This document shows positions 25,201-36,809 of a stretch of 64,000 bases of DNA, piece by piece. A model generated the notes under the pieces. That model was not told the DNA's origin. It worked only from the letters and a program-made list of their open reading frames with translations, and made no database searches. The stretch spans positions 7,998,001 to 8,062,000 of the forward strand of contig CM059584.1 in the NCBI GenBank assembly GCA_030407085.1, read 5' to 3'. Within the stretch, counting starts at the first letter, position 1, and the number at the start of each line of letters is the position of its first letter. The stretch comes from Trichopria drosophilae. Lineage: Eukaryota; Arthropoda; Insecta; Hymenoptera; Diapriidae. Both the position numbers and the translations under genes were made by a program.

Positions 25201-25920
25201 GATTAATAAAGAAAAAGACGTAGCTATGATCTCATTTGACAAAGAGCGCGTTAATTTATTATCTTCTTGTATGTAAAATGTTGAATTTGATAACTATTGG
25301 GTTTAGTATTTAAAAGAATTCATCCGTCTAGCGCTTAAAGAACTAAAACTATCAGAATATAAACCCTCTAAGTATTATAATGTAAATTCATTCTTTAGGG
25401 AGTGAAAATGGAGTGACTCTAGTGATAGAGTGAATTCTCATTCTTCATACATTGGTAGTTTTCGCTTTATGACAAAAATGTTGATATCAATTGCGTAAAA
25501 TACAAAAACATAAGAAAACAATGACAATTTTCCTTGAAATGCGCGTAGGTTCTGGCAGAGCGAGGGTGTAAAATGCTTTTCCTTTTGACGGTTCGTAAAC
25601 AAATCCCCATCCATTTCCTTTTAGTTCCTTGGCCTGTACGGTAATTAACCTTTTCGAACTTAGCCTGACTCTGTATACCAACTTTTCAGTCTTGATTTCC
25701 TGGTTGAAAATCAAAATTCTTCCAAAAAAAACTGAACTTTTTCGAAAAATTCTGTGCTTTTTAAAATATTTTGCTGCTGAAAATGTTTTGAAAAAACTCA
25801 AAATTTCTGGAAAAACGTCGGAGCTTTTTTTGGAAAAGCTATATTGCAATCAGGAAAGCAAAACCAAAAAGTTAGTATTCGTAGTCTGGAAAAATGTTTT
25901 CTCCCTTTTCCTAATATAGG
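22245..25920 (-). repeat. Dispersed repeat family, copy C (right arm of a 3.6-kb inverted duplication)
   Basis: This is the reverse complement of copy B along its length, except for a different segment at about 22,490-22,880 where B carries the 45-bp hairpin. It ends with the 25,662-25,890 foldback block. It holds an exon-like frame on the plus strand (about 24,945-25,268), described as a finding. Its small frame at 23,859-24,086 is homologous to one in copy A but is not clearly constrained. Confidence 0.8.
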
Positions 25921-28280
25921 CAGGTATCGAAGGAATGACTATTGACACGTTCCAATTGTTCTTATGTTTATTCTTAGGTAATCGTTACGAGGATACTGTT
26001 GTCGGTGCCAAAACCACATTCGTTTTAGGGAATTCGATGATTTAAGTATTTTATCGGATCCTTTTTTATGCACATTTTTATTTAATTGTCGACAAATAAT
26101 TTGTGAAATAGTATTTTTCTGGTGCTTATTCATGACGCCCACTTTAGTATATTATTTCAATATTACGTAATATATGATAATTCTTATTAACATGTTCGCA
26201 AACCGGAGGAAAAAAAACAATTGATTATAAATTAGAACATAGGCCTAATTGAATATGGATTAATGAAAAGGTTTACAAAACCACTATTTTTTATACACGT
26301 GGTTAATTTTCTGTAGCTTATAAACCCAAAATACGTTGGACACTCTTGAAATATCTACGATGAATAACTTTTACACTTCATGTTTTAGCCATTCGTAAAA
26401 GTTTCACACCGCTGATTAGTAGGCTGTAGGATATGAGCTGCTAATCAGTGCCTATCTGTTTCAGAGTGCTTTTCGCTTATTCAAATTTAAAGAGTATGGA
26501 GGCAATATAATATACAATATAGCAAATAATTTCCTTTAAAGTTAATTTTCAATTTTTAATGAAAATGATGTTTAAAACTAAACTGATCATATTGAATGAC
26601 TAGAAAACGTTTTTCAAAACATATGGATTTTATATTAAGCTTTTCTTTGAGTGCATATACGATATTTTATATTTTATATAGCATATATTCCATGTATCCA
26701 CTCTATGTATTTAGCATAAGCAATCATTTTTGCAAGATAGTAAAGCCAGGTTGGGTATAAATGATCTGATCACTATCCCTAATACTTATATACGTGTAAT
26801 GTATTACTCAGTGAGCGTTGCTCGCGATAAGCGGGATTAGTTTGTACAACTACTCGATGGAGTTACAAAATTCCAAATATGATATTTCCGGGCTGCGCAA
26901 ATAGTCCAGTGATTTAAATGATAGCCCTAGCCTGGATTGTAAATATTTGTCGATGAATCCTATTCAGAGGGTCTTGAGAAGCCTAAAAAAGATGAAAAAA
27001 ACCTAAAAAAAGCAGAAGTTTGCGACAAATGTTTCTACTGCCCATTCCCAAATACTCAAATTATTACAAAACGTAAGAAAAGTGAAAATTTATTACCTCA
27101 AAGTAATTTCTCATCCCTCTAGTATAATATTTACATTTGTCTTTTCACCCTATACATTTTTTATTGGAAACATTTTTGCGTTCGATTTGGACTTTTGAAA
27201 AAAAAAACAAAAAAAAAAGTTTTTGTACGCTTTTTTAGGAGGGTAGCTTTATTTTATGCGACCTTCAATTTCTACTGCTATATATACGGAATCAGCTATA
27301 TTAACAGTACAAAAATGTTATTGGATTGGAATTATTTGTTTTCTCAGTATGGTGCGGTGGGTAGTATGGATAGTCTACGGTATGAGAATGCTCATAAATT
27401 AAAGTTTGAAAACTTGTTTCTACTATTTCGAATAAAAATTAATATTTCCTTTGCGATTTCCCATCGGAAATTTCTACTTATGTACTGAAAATATCATGAA
27501 ATAGTTGCGTTCTTGGAAAGATGATGTGTTCAACTCCCTTAGGAAAATTCTAATTTCCTGATACAAAAGTATACATGTTTACTTTCTTTCTACACTGCAT
27601 TCAAGGTCCAGTTCTAAGCGACTACAAGAGTCGGCTATTCTCTTAAAATATGATGTTCAAACATGTAACACATTTCAACCCGGAACATAGAATCTATAAT
27701 TTGATATTCAGTGTCAACGTCTATAATACTATTTTGCACTCCGCAACTCATGAAAACTCGAAATGGTTTAGAAAGCCCAGAATTTTGCAGAAAAGCTCCG
27801 TTTCCATTTGTTGACTGACTAATTTTGTAGTTAATGATACGCTAGCTTTCTTGTTCAATCAAATGTGATGTCTTAAAGCTACTGTATTTTCAACATGATC
27901 AGCTGGTTTTTGGAAAATTTTATGAAGGCATTTTTCGAGTTTGAATACCTCCTTTGACGTTTTGTTTTCCTTAGTTTTCATAACCTTCAAGTTCATTGAT
28001 ACGTACGGTCTTAAACTCCTAGTGACTTATCTTTTTTCACACTTCACAAGGTCATGGTCGCCGTAGCGATTTATATCATTAATTATTATAATATAAATTT
28101 ATAAATTACAATTTTGAGCAGTTTCATTTTAAAATGGTTTGTCCTATAATATCGCACACGTGTTTTTACGCAATTTATTGTAAGTACACGCCACTGATCT
28201 CTATAAATAAACAGCTACGATTCAAACAAAAATGGGAAATATAAAGACAAAGAACATAAACATAAAAATGACAATCTATT
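25921..28280. other. Intergenic DNA with a possible zinc-finger relic
   Basis: The sequence is mostly AT-rich. Around 26,950-27,085 a plus-strand frame reads as a lysine-rich stretch followed by Cys-x2-Cys, which recalls the zinc-finger gene but lacks the histidine pair. A short frame at 27,195-27,488 starts in a poly(A) region and has no recognisable domain. The rest shows nothing I can support. Confidence 0.3.
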
Positions 28281-28284
28281 TCAC

Positions 28285-28520
28285 TTTAGGAAGATATTCC
28301 TTGAATGAAAACAAAACACGACCTTCCCCAAGTAAGTGCTACAAAGTAGGTCAAACGGATATTGACCTGTTGGTGCAGGTTCAAAAACGCTCCTGGCTCC
28401 ACTGGCCTGATATCACTAAATATTTGACTAAAAGGAAATGGGTCCGGATTTCTTTAAGGTACGTTGAACGGTAAAGCTTTTTACCCTCGCTCTGCCAAAA
28501 CCTACCTGCAAGTATCTTAT
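28285..28520 (+). repeat. Repeat-family fragment, copy D
   Basis: Landmarks of copy A recur in the same order: the GGAAGAT block, ACAAAACACGACCTTCC, ACTAAAAGGAAATG, GGATTTCTTTA and TTTACCCTCGCTCTG. It is a truncated, diverged relative of about 110-250. It carries an insertion between the GACCTTCC block and the ACTAAAAGG block. Confidence 0.6.
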
Positions 28521-28524
28521 CAAG

Positions 28525-28838
28525 TCTCCCGAAAGTAGCGCCAAATGGCAAGTGCGTTACTTTAAGCGATACTTGATGCCTCATGGATCGAAAAGTATCA
28601 CTGGTATCGTAAAAGTATTGCACAAGTATTTCAGATATAAAACAAACTTAAAAAATAAATCAATTAAAAACAATTTATTATTTAAATTTGAAACAATTAT
28701 TTTACTATGTTTATTTAATCGCAAATAAATTCAAATTTAAAACTTAAAATGCCATTTGCTGTTTAGCGATACTTTCGGGAGACATATTCGCGAGACTTAA
28801 TGCGAGACTATTGCGAGACATTTTTTTTTACTCGGGAC
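28525..28838. mobile_element. Small inverted-repeat element
   Basis: GTCTCCCGAAAGTA at 28,527 is mirrored by TACTTTCGGGAGAC ending near 28,781, and similarity extends a little inward on both sides. The right flank continues with a GCGAGAC repeat (three copies) and ends TTTTTTACTCGGG at about 28,838. That same end string appears at 41,764-41,777. It looks like a degraded MITE, and its boundaries are uncertain. Confidence 0.45.
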
Positions 28839-28839
28839 T

Positions 28840-30058
28840 CCTATTCTGCAGGTTTTGAATTTCGATATACATATAAGGATACCATCCATTAGGTAATATC
28901 GATATATTGTCCGATAAATCGTTCGCATGTTTTAATTCGTTGAAAGATAGTTTTTTTTAAGGGATAGTTTGCGGCCAAAATCACAAGAATTATCTGCTAC
29001 TATGGCACGATATACACTACTCATAGCGCTTTTTTCTTTTCTACCGGGTTTGCAATGAGTTAGTGCTTGCACGTTCTGCTTTGCGTCACTTTTAAGTGTC
29101 GTTCAGTGCTCAAGAACTCACCGAGGGGGAGTCAACTGAATAGGGAAAAGGGGTTCCTGTTAGAGTGTAGTTACAGGGGATTCGAGTTAGGTAGGTGTCA
29201 CTGCATTGATAAATGGAAAGCCCGGCCTTGTCTATTAATATTTTGGCAGTTATCAATAGTGTTACATTGGATGGCTATATCTTACCATAAACCGGTTTAT
29301 TTCAATGCATTTTTTGTCAATTTTGCAAATGATATGCATAGAATACGGCATTCTTCAACCCCGTCCATGGAGATTTCTCTGTTTTATGTTTGTACCTTCA
29401 TTCCGTAAAATATTCTTCACGACTCGAAGACGGAGATTTAAAACAATTTGAGTACTTCTCTCCCAACTTGAGGAGTTCCTCCTCCCTCTTGATACATAAT
29501 ATGCTATTTTCTGTAACGAGAAATGATTTGAAAACCACCAATTATCCATTCACGAACAATAAATGCTGTCTGGGTATTATTATATGCTATTTTACATGTA
29601 CCACATTTGCGCTTCTGGCACCGCAGGAACTTATTGTTACCCCTCTTTAGGGAACAAATGGCACAACCGTAATGTATTTTATGGCATAAATCACAAGCTT
29701 TTAGATAGCCTTAAAATCTTGCATTCCAATAAAATCGAGCTTTAAACTCAAAATGCGTTTTTATGTACACCACCTTGCGCTCTGGTTTCATATTCTGACT
29801 TTCATGTTTTTGGATAGATTAATTTTTAAACTTCTTTCTTTTGATACTTTAAGAGCTTCAAATTAGCCTTCAAAATCCTGTAAAGGGCAATTTTTTATAT
29901 GTAATTTTTTTGCGAGTTAGGATATGTGCGCTGCTAACCTTATATTAAACTGTGAGAGCTGTAAATTTCAGATAAGGGCACTTAATTAGTCTTAAAATAG
30001 ACTTAAATAGTTATCGATCTTGTAACATTAGTCTGCCGTTAAATTTTTTATACGTAAT
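28840..30058. other. Intergenic DNA, no supported gene
   Basis: There are several overlapping short frames (29,067-29,408 plus and 29,390-29,650 plus) without start context, splice logic or recognisable domains. A 5' exon of the downstream BEN gene could lie here, because the large nested element separates this region from exon 38,157. I could not identify one. Confidence 0.4.
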
Positions 30059-30510
30059 TTAACCCTTTACGGACGGGACGGACACTTTTTGAACGTCAAC
30101 TTCAGCGCGATATAGGATAATGTTATGGCCAAGAAAAAAAATCTGCACCCAATGTTTCTTACGTAAAAAAGGCTGCTTTTTTAGATTCTGCGAAAAGAAT
30201 TGGTCCAAAACTCTTTCCAAAAAAGATACAGCTGTTTTTATTAAAAAAAACGCAAAATTTTTAAATATTTGTTTCATAGATCGTCAATTTACAGCGGGAA
30301 ACTGCAACGCAGAGGATTCGGAAATTCAAAATATCGCGTCCAAAATGTTTCAGCTTCAAAATGGTACCTCCGATTTTTCAAAATTTCAAAATGGCGGTCT
30401 AAAAATGGCGCCCAAAATGCAAAATTTGTATATTGTTTCTTTTTTAGCCAACCGATTGAAGTTTCGAAATCGGCAATTGCTCAATAACTGCAAATTTATG
30501 TTTTTGGAGT

Positions 30511-30834
30511 CGCTGATTACAAATATGAGGTCAGATTTTCAAAATTCAAAATGGCGGATGACATTTTTAAAATATTAACGGATTTTCTTAAAAATGGTCA
30601 CTAAAGGGTTTTCGTGGTCGCTGATTACAAATATGAGGTCAGATTTTCAAAATTCAAAATGGCGGATGATATTTTAAAAATATTACTGGATTTTCTTAAA
30701 AATGGTCACTGAAGGGTTTTCGGGTTCGCTGATTACAAAAATGGGGTCAGATTTTCAAAATCCAAAATGGCGGATCCAATATGGCGGATAACATTTCTAA
30801 AATATTAACGGATTTTCGTAGAAATGGTCACTGA
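30511..30834 (+). repeat. 108-bp tandem repeat, three units, in the left arm
   Basis: CGCTGATTAC recurs at 30,511, 30,619 and 30,727, an exact period of 108 bp. Each unit has an ATGGCGGA motif (30,551, 30,659 and 30,767), and the third has an extra one at 30,781. The right arm has only two units (about 30,915-31,130), so copy number has changed since the palindrome formed. Confidence 0.85.
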
Positions 30835-31869
30835 AAGTCGTTAGTTGGGGTCGCTCCTCGTGGTAAGAGTTGGGCAACGTCCATTTTTCTTGATGGCTTG
30901 ACCCCAACTAACGACTTTCAGTGACCATTTTTACGAAAATCCGTTAATATTTTTAAAATGTCATCCGCCATTTTGAATTTTGAAAATCTGACCTCATATT
31001 TGTAATCAGCGACCACGAAAACCCTGTAGTGACCATTTTAAAGAAAATCCGTTAATATTTTAAAAATGTCATCCGCCATTTTGAATTTTGAAAATCTGAC
31101 CTCATATTTGTAATCAGCGACTCCAAAAACATAATTTTGCAGTTATTGAGCAATTGCCGATTTCGAAACTTCAATCGGTTGGCTAAAAATGAAACAATAT
31201 ACAAATTTTGCACTTTGGGCGCCATTTTTAAACCGCCAATTTGAAATTTTGAAAAATCGCAGGTACACGGAAAAAACTCGATTGTCGTTCTTACTACTTT
31301 TGAAGTAGTAAGAATAGTATAGGCTGTTGTAACAAACTTATTGGTTAAATTAGAAAAAGACGATTGTCACAGTAACAAGAAATAAATGGTAATACTTATT
31401 ACGAAAGATGTCTATGTATTACAAGTAGGTTAGTTAGGGTAACCAATTTTGATTGGTGAAATTTACTACCCGTTTAAATGGTTATGTCTACTACCCTAGT
31501 CGCTGTTGGCGACTATATTTAGATAGTAAATGAAACTATGTATACAGTCGAGATTACAGACGCGCGTGCGCGGCTCTTAAAACTCGTCAACGATAGAGTG
31601 TGCTCCATATTTGTAGCGTTTAACCTGACTTCAGCAGTGAAATACGAAGTACGAAGTTTCAGGGAGTTACGAATGTGAACAATCTCAATGTAGTATTCTA
31701 TATTATCATGTGTATATGCTTAAGATATATCTACCCAAAATTTCCTGTATAATATATGTTCGGAAGAATGCCGCTATCTTCGACACGTCGGTGCCGGTCG
31801 AAAGTGAGAAGAGGGGATCCGCGCGCCGAGGGGAAGGACCTCGCATTTCGCGACAGGAGGACCGCGGCA

Positions 31870-34560
31870 AGCAGCGCGGCCAAACTGACCAACATTTCCG
31901 ATCCCACTCAAGGCGCGTTTCTTCTCCCACCGCTTTCCGCCGCGTCACGCGAGACTCCGCCTCTCGAGGAATCAGGCGCGAGCAGGAATACCGCGAAAGT
32001 TGACTGCCGGCGCGCTGCTACGCGGAACTCGCTTCGTTTCAATTATATGCACGGAGTGGATTTGGATGCTTGGATCTTCTCAATGTACTTTATTCAATAT
32101 TTCGCTTTTATTATAATTGAACTAAACATAATAGCTGTTCATTTTTCTATGAGACGCATTATTTTCTAGTATACTAGACGTGCTAATAACATAAATCCGC
32201 ATTCATTTTCAAAATCGTATTTTCGTATGATATAGTTTCATGAATCTTTTTTTTTACAATTTTAATATGTTTTTCATGGCCACAAAAAATATCTTCAATC
32301 CATGTCTTTTTATCTAGAGCGGGAATTCAATGAATCATTTCCATTTATTCCTTCAATCTATTTCACCATTAAAATCTACTTTTGGACTCATAAAATACAG
32401 AAAATTCACATTTCTGATATGAAAACATAAACATTTCTAATATTCATGCAACATGTTAATTTCACTGAATTTGCATTAATTTTAAAAATTGTAGTTGGTA
32501 TTGAATTTCAATAATCTTTTCTTCATAATTTTGATTTATTTTTATATTTTAGTTCATTTTAGTTAAGTTAAATTTATTGAAAAAAATATCATTACGATTT
32601 AATAATCATAAAATTTGAAGTTATGAAAAGGAAGGAATTAATTGCTTCAAGATGATTGTGAGCTGGAATTTAATTTTCAGTTTTGGGATGGAATTTTGGA
32701 ATTAATACTTTTAAACGTCCTTTCGGAAATATATTACAGGTTGGACAGTAATGGCAGATATATAAGCTGTATGATTTACTTGATTGATAATCCCAATTAA
32801 TTTGCTATTCTGATCCTTATCTTAAAAAGAAAAACAATTATTTCATGCTCGCATCCTCGTTATTTGGATTAATTCATTTAAAAGGGAAATAGTTAATTTT
32901 AAAAGGGATAATAGTTAACTTGAAGGCCTCTACGTTTTATTATTGTATGCATATATGCATTTCAGAGTCATATTTCCAGTGGATCGTTAAAAATCCATGA
33001 TAGACATACCATATAATGTCCACTAAAACGATTATGGCGTTGAAATTTTTTGAGAATCTCAAATGTTGCCTAAATTTTTAATGACGAAATATAATAATAA
33101 TATACTCAGTTTGCTTGAATTATGTAAACAGAATGGTTATAAGAACAGAAATTGCCAAACTAATTTTGTAGATTAGAAATGAAAGATTAAATATGAAAAA
33201 ACGAATGCCAAAGTTACTGAAACCATTACGAGAAAAAAACACAAAACATTAAAAGAGTCTATTTTAATACAATATAATTAAATTATAGTAATATGAAAGC
33301 TAGCTAATAATATTATATAACAAACATTTCTATTAATTGGAATAATATTAAACTGTATAAATCTTTGTCAATTCTCAATTAATTCTCTGAAAATTGTCTT
33401 TAAACCGATTAACTACGTAATGTAGAAAAACCAATGATTTAATTAGTTTAATTTTTTAGGAGTAAAGTTGTTCCACTTCATAGGTTACGTTGAAAAGAAA
33501 ACGGATACAAAAGCGTATGTATACTGGAGAAATAAAATAATACATTGCATAGAACCATCACTAATGGGTATTATCTGTTTAATTATAAGACAATAAAAAT
33601 TTTTATTAAAGCCCATTGACAAACGCTGGCATCCATTTTACCATAGGGCAATATCGAATATAATTTATGGAATTATGTCATATCATACACATCAATCAAT
33701 TTTGTATACTTTATGAAATGGTTTACAAAACGAGTAGAATAAATGCAAAAAATAAGTAGCAATTATTCATAGAATTTTGAATTTAAATAGAAAAGATATT
33801 TCTTAAATGTTTCTTTTCCACATTCAAAATCCTCAAAAGAAGAATAGACCAAAATTATAAAGTAACGATTAATGAAATTTGATCACATTATGAAAATACA
33901 GTTTATAAAATTAGTGCAAATTAATTAAGTAATTACGTAAATTATAACAGCATGCACACAATACAGTAAAATTAACACATTGCATGAAATTGTATTCTCA
34001 TATCAGAAAAGTGAATTTTGTGTATTTTATTAACCCAAAACTAGATTTTAATGGTGAAATAGAATCAAGAAATAAATAAAAATGATTCATTGAATTCCTG
34101 CTTTAGATAAAAAGATATGTATAGAAGATATTTTTTGTTTTCATGAAAAATATATTGAAATTATAAAAAAAAAAGATTCATGAAATTATATCATACGAAA
34201 ATGCGATTTTGAAAATGAATGCGGATTTATGTTATTAGCACGTCTAGTATACTAGAAAATAATGCGTCTCATAGAAAAATGAACAGCTATTATGTTTTGT
34301 TCAATTATAATAAAAGCGAAATATTGAATAAAGTACATTGAGAAGATCCAAGCATCCAAATCCACTGCGAGCATATAATTGAAACGAAGCGAGTTCCGCG
34401 TAGCAGCGCGCCGGCAGTCAACTTTCGCGGTATCCCTGATCGCGCCTGATTGCTCGAGAGGCGGAGTCTCGCGTGACGCGGCGGAAAGCGGTGGGAGAAG
34501 AAACTGCGCCTTGAGTGAGATCGGAAATATTGGTCAGTTTGGCCGCGCTGGCGGCAAGTT
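31870..34560. repeat. Large palindrome with GC-rich outer arms
   Basis: The GC-rich block 31,870-32,040 is mirrored at 34,378-34,555 with only a few differences (for example GCCGGCGCGCTGCTACGCG and its complement). Similarity continues inward through AT-rich sequence (TAGTATACTAGACGTGC at 32,168 mirrored near 34,240) to at least 32,480 and 33,945, and then fades. The centre near 33,200 is unique AT-rich DNA. The arms are younger at the GC-rich end or are better conserved there. The overlapping frames (31,710-32,169 plus and 34,379-34,714 plus) have no recognisable domain. Confidence 0.8.
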
Positions 34561-34706
34561 CAGTGTTCTACCGACTTTGACGGTGTTCGGTTCTCAAAAG
34601 TATTATTTTCTTTTCTTTCGGGTTCACACAAGTGCAATTGGAGGTGCCTCACCTTTGTCTGGAACTCTGCCTGCTGGGCTTTGTGTGGGACACTTAAGAG
34701 CCAACC
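34378..34706 (+). promoter_or_regulatory. GC/CpG-rich promoter-like block upstream of a candidate first exon
   Basis: In an AT-rich window this block is conspicuously rich in GC and CpG. It leads into a less repetitive stretch (34,560-34,706) and an ATG in good context, followed by a splice donor. A second copy of the GC-rich part faces the other way at 31,870-32,040. No TATA box or initiator can be assigned with confidence. Confidence 0.35.
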
Positions 34707-34716
34707 ATGAATGAAG
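34707..34716 (+). CDS. Candidate first coding exon of the BEN gene (Met-Asn-Glu plus one base)
   Basis: The sequence ACCATGAATGAAG is followed by a GTACTT donor. It supplies a start codon, three codons and one extra base. Exon 38,157 needs exactly one preceding base, and joining the two gives MNEADRKYLEDLE with no frame problem. The exon lies inside the 6.46-kb nested insert, so if it is used, a mobile element provides the promoter and start. The phase match has about a one-in-three chance of being accidental, and the true first exon could be elsewhere. Confidence 0.35.
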
Positions 34717-35040
34717 GTACTTTGTGCTACATCTTATTTTTTCTTTCGCCTTTCTCCGCGTCACTTGCTCTTTCTCTCTGCCGCATCGGACAACGGATAC
34801 TCAATTAAATACAAACAAGCGTGCTATCTTTATTATATGTAGTATCAACATTATTCGTTGTAAATAAATTTAAACAGAAAAATAAACAAACAATTTCTAT
34901 TGAAAGCGCACTCATTTCGAAACAACCATGGGATAACCGGTCTTCCCTTATCGCTACCCCTCAGGGCCTCCTTTTTTTTATAGCAGTTGATATTGATCGT
35001 CCAAGCTATTGGGGCTTCGACTTCACAACAATATATAATT

Positions 35041-36480
35041 AATTTTCTACGTCTATGTCTTCAAGACTTTTAGATGTACAGAAATAACAAATAAATAATT
35101 TAAAAACTACATTTTGACTTTATTCCATTACATACAATAATCAACGATATAAGAATTTAGATCCAATTCCTTTTTTCAATGGAATTTATATCAACGATAT
35201 AAGAATTTAAGTCGGCTAATTCCTCTTTTCGATGGGAGTTTTATCATTCATATAAGAAAATACAATTTAGGCTGCAAATTGTGATAAATATATGCTATGA
35301 ATTACATTTTGCACTCTTTAAAAGTAATATTATTAGTTTGGTACTCATCGATTGCTTCTTTTCAAGAAAATTGCATTTTTTGTTTCTTCGTCGAAAGTCC
35401 ACTCGGAGCCCAATTTCACCAGTGTTTTGTATTAACTTTTTCACTACCTTAAAAGTAACTAATTGATATCAAACTACTTGGAATAGTTTCAGAAGAGTAA
35501 AATCTACCAAGTTTCATGGTTGTATTAGAATTTTTAGCACAATTTTCATTTTTATGTGCTTTAACCAAACCTGATACAAAACAGTTGCTTGGTATGCAAT
35601 AAAAATGGAAATTGTGCTAAAAATTCTAATATAACCATGATACTTGGTAGATTTTGCTTTTCTTAAACTATTCCAAGTAGTTTGATATCAATCAATTGTT
35701 TTTAAGGTGGTGAAAAAGTTAATACAAAATGCATTTTTTTGTTTCTTTGTGGAAAGTCCACTCGCAGTCGTATTTCATCAAAATGTTGTATTAACTTTTT
35801 CACTGACTTGAAAGCAACTCATTGATATCAAACTACTTGTAATAATAGTCTCAGAAGAGCAAAATCTACAAAATTTCATGGTCATATTAGAATTTTTAGA
35901 ACAATTTCAATTTTTATTGCATACCAAGCAACTGTTTTTCATCAGGTTTGGTTAAAGCACATAAAAATGGAAATTGTGCTAAAAATTCTAATATAACCAT
36001 GAAACTTGGCAGAGTTTACTCTTCTGAAACTATTCAAAGTAGTTTGATATCAATTAGTTACTTTTAAGGTAGTGAAATAGTTAATACAAAACACGGGTGA
36101 AATTGGGCTCCGAGTGGACTTTCGACGAAGAAACAAAAAATGCATTTTTTCATGAAAAGAAGCAACCGATGATTACCAAACTAATAATATTACTTTTAAA
36201 GAGTGCAAAATGTAATTAATAACTTATCTTTATCACAATTTGCAGCCTAAATTGTATTTTCTTATATCAATGATAAAACTCCCATCGAAAAGAGGAATTA
36301 GCTGACTTAAATTCTTATATCGTTGATATAACTTCCACCGAAAAAAGGAATTGGATCTAAATTCTTATATCGTTGATTATTATAATGGAATAAAGTCAAG
36401 ATATAGTTTTTAAATTATTTATTTGTTACTTTTGTACATCTAAAAGTTTTGAAGGCATAGACGTACAAAATTAATTATAT
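35041..36480. repeat. Compound palindrome with alternating +,-,+,- units
   Basis: The outer arms (35,041-35,300 and 36,220-36,480) are near-perfect reverse complements. Between them a unit of about 150 bp (with AACTACTTGGAATAG, TAGAATTTTTAGCAC and TTTAACCAAACC) appears four times in alternating orientation, near 35,440-35,575, 35,575-35,720, 35,795-35,945 and 35,945-36,090. AGTCCACTCG-bearing segments lie between and outside them. It is non-coding. Confidence 0.75.
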
Positions 36481-36809
36481 ATTATACAGGAAATTTTGGA
36501 TAGATATATGTTAGGCTTATACACATGATAATATAGAATACTACATTGACAATTCTTCAAACTTTATTAAATAATAATATTTTTGAAGACGACATTATAA
36601 TATAAGTAATTATAATGCCAAATGTTGACTGTTCAGTGATTTTGAAAAGTTCTTTCCAATCAAATGTGACAATTGATAATGAACAATCAATTTTTCAACA
36701 ATATACTATTAATTTTCTAATTCTATGCTTTCGAGACATTTAGATGTACAGAAATGACCAATAAATGATTAAAAAACTACATTTGACTTTATCCCATTAT
36801 GCTAATAAA

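Larger units (their letters stand above)
31685..36554. repeat. Inverted pair of about 75 bp inside the insert
   Basis: Positions about 31,685-31,759 are the reverse complement of about 36,478-36,554 (CAATGTAGTATTCTATATT and CCAAAATTTCCTGTATAAT blocks), with a few indels. They bracket both internal palindromes and so may be the ends of a further element, or a trace of an inversion. Confidence 0.7.

Noticed and set aside
24881..25276. 131-codon frame taken as a whole gene
   Set aside because: Only its 3' part is shared with copies A and B in the same frame, and copy B has stops upstream. It is kept as an exon-like relic, not a gene.
34379..34714. 111-codon frame in the GC-rich block
   Set aside because: GC-rich DNA has few stops. 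The mirrored copy at 31,870-32,040 does not keep the frame, and the real coding start seems to be the ATG at 34,707 in another frame.
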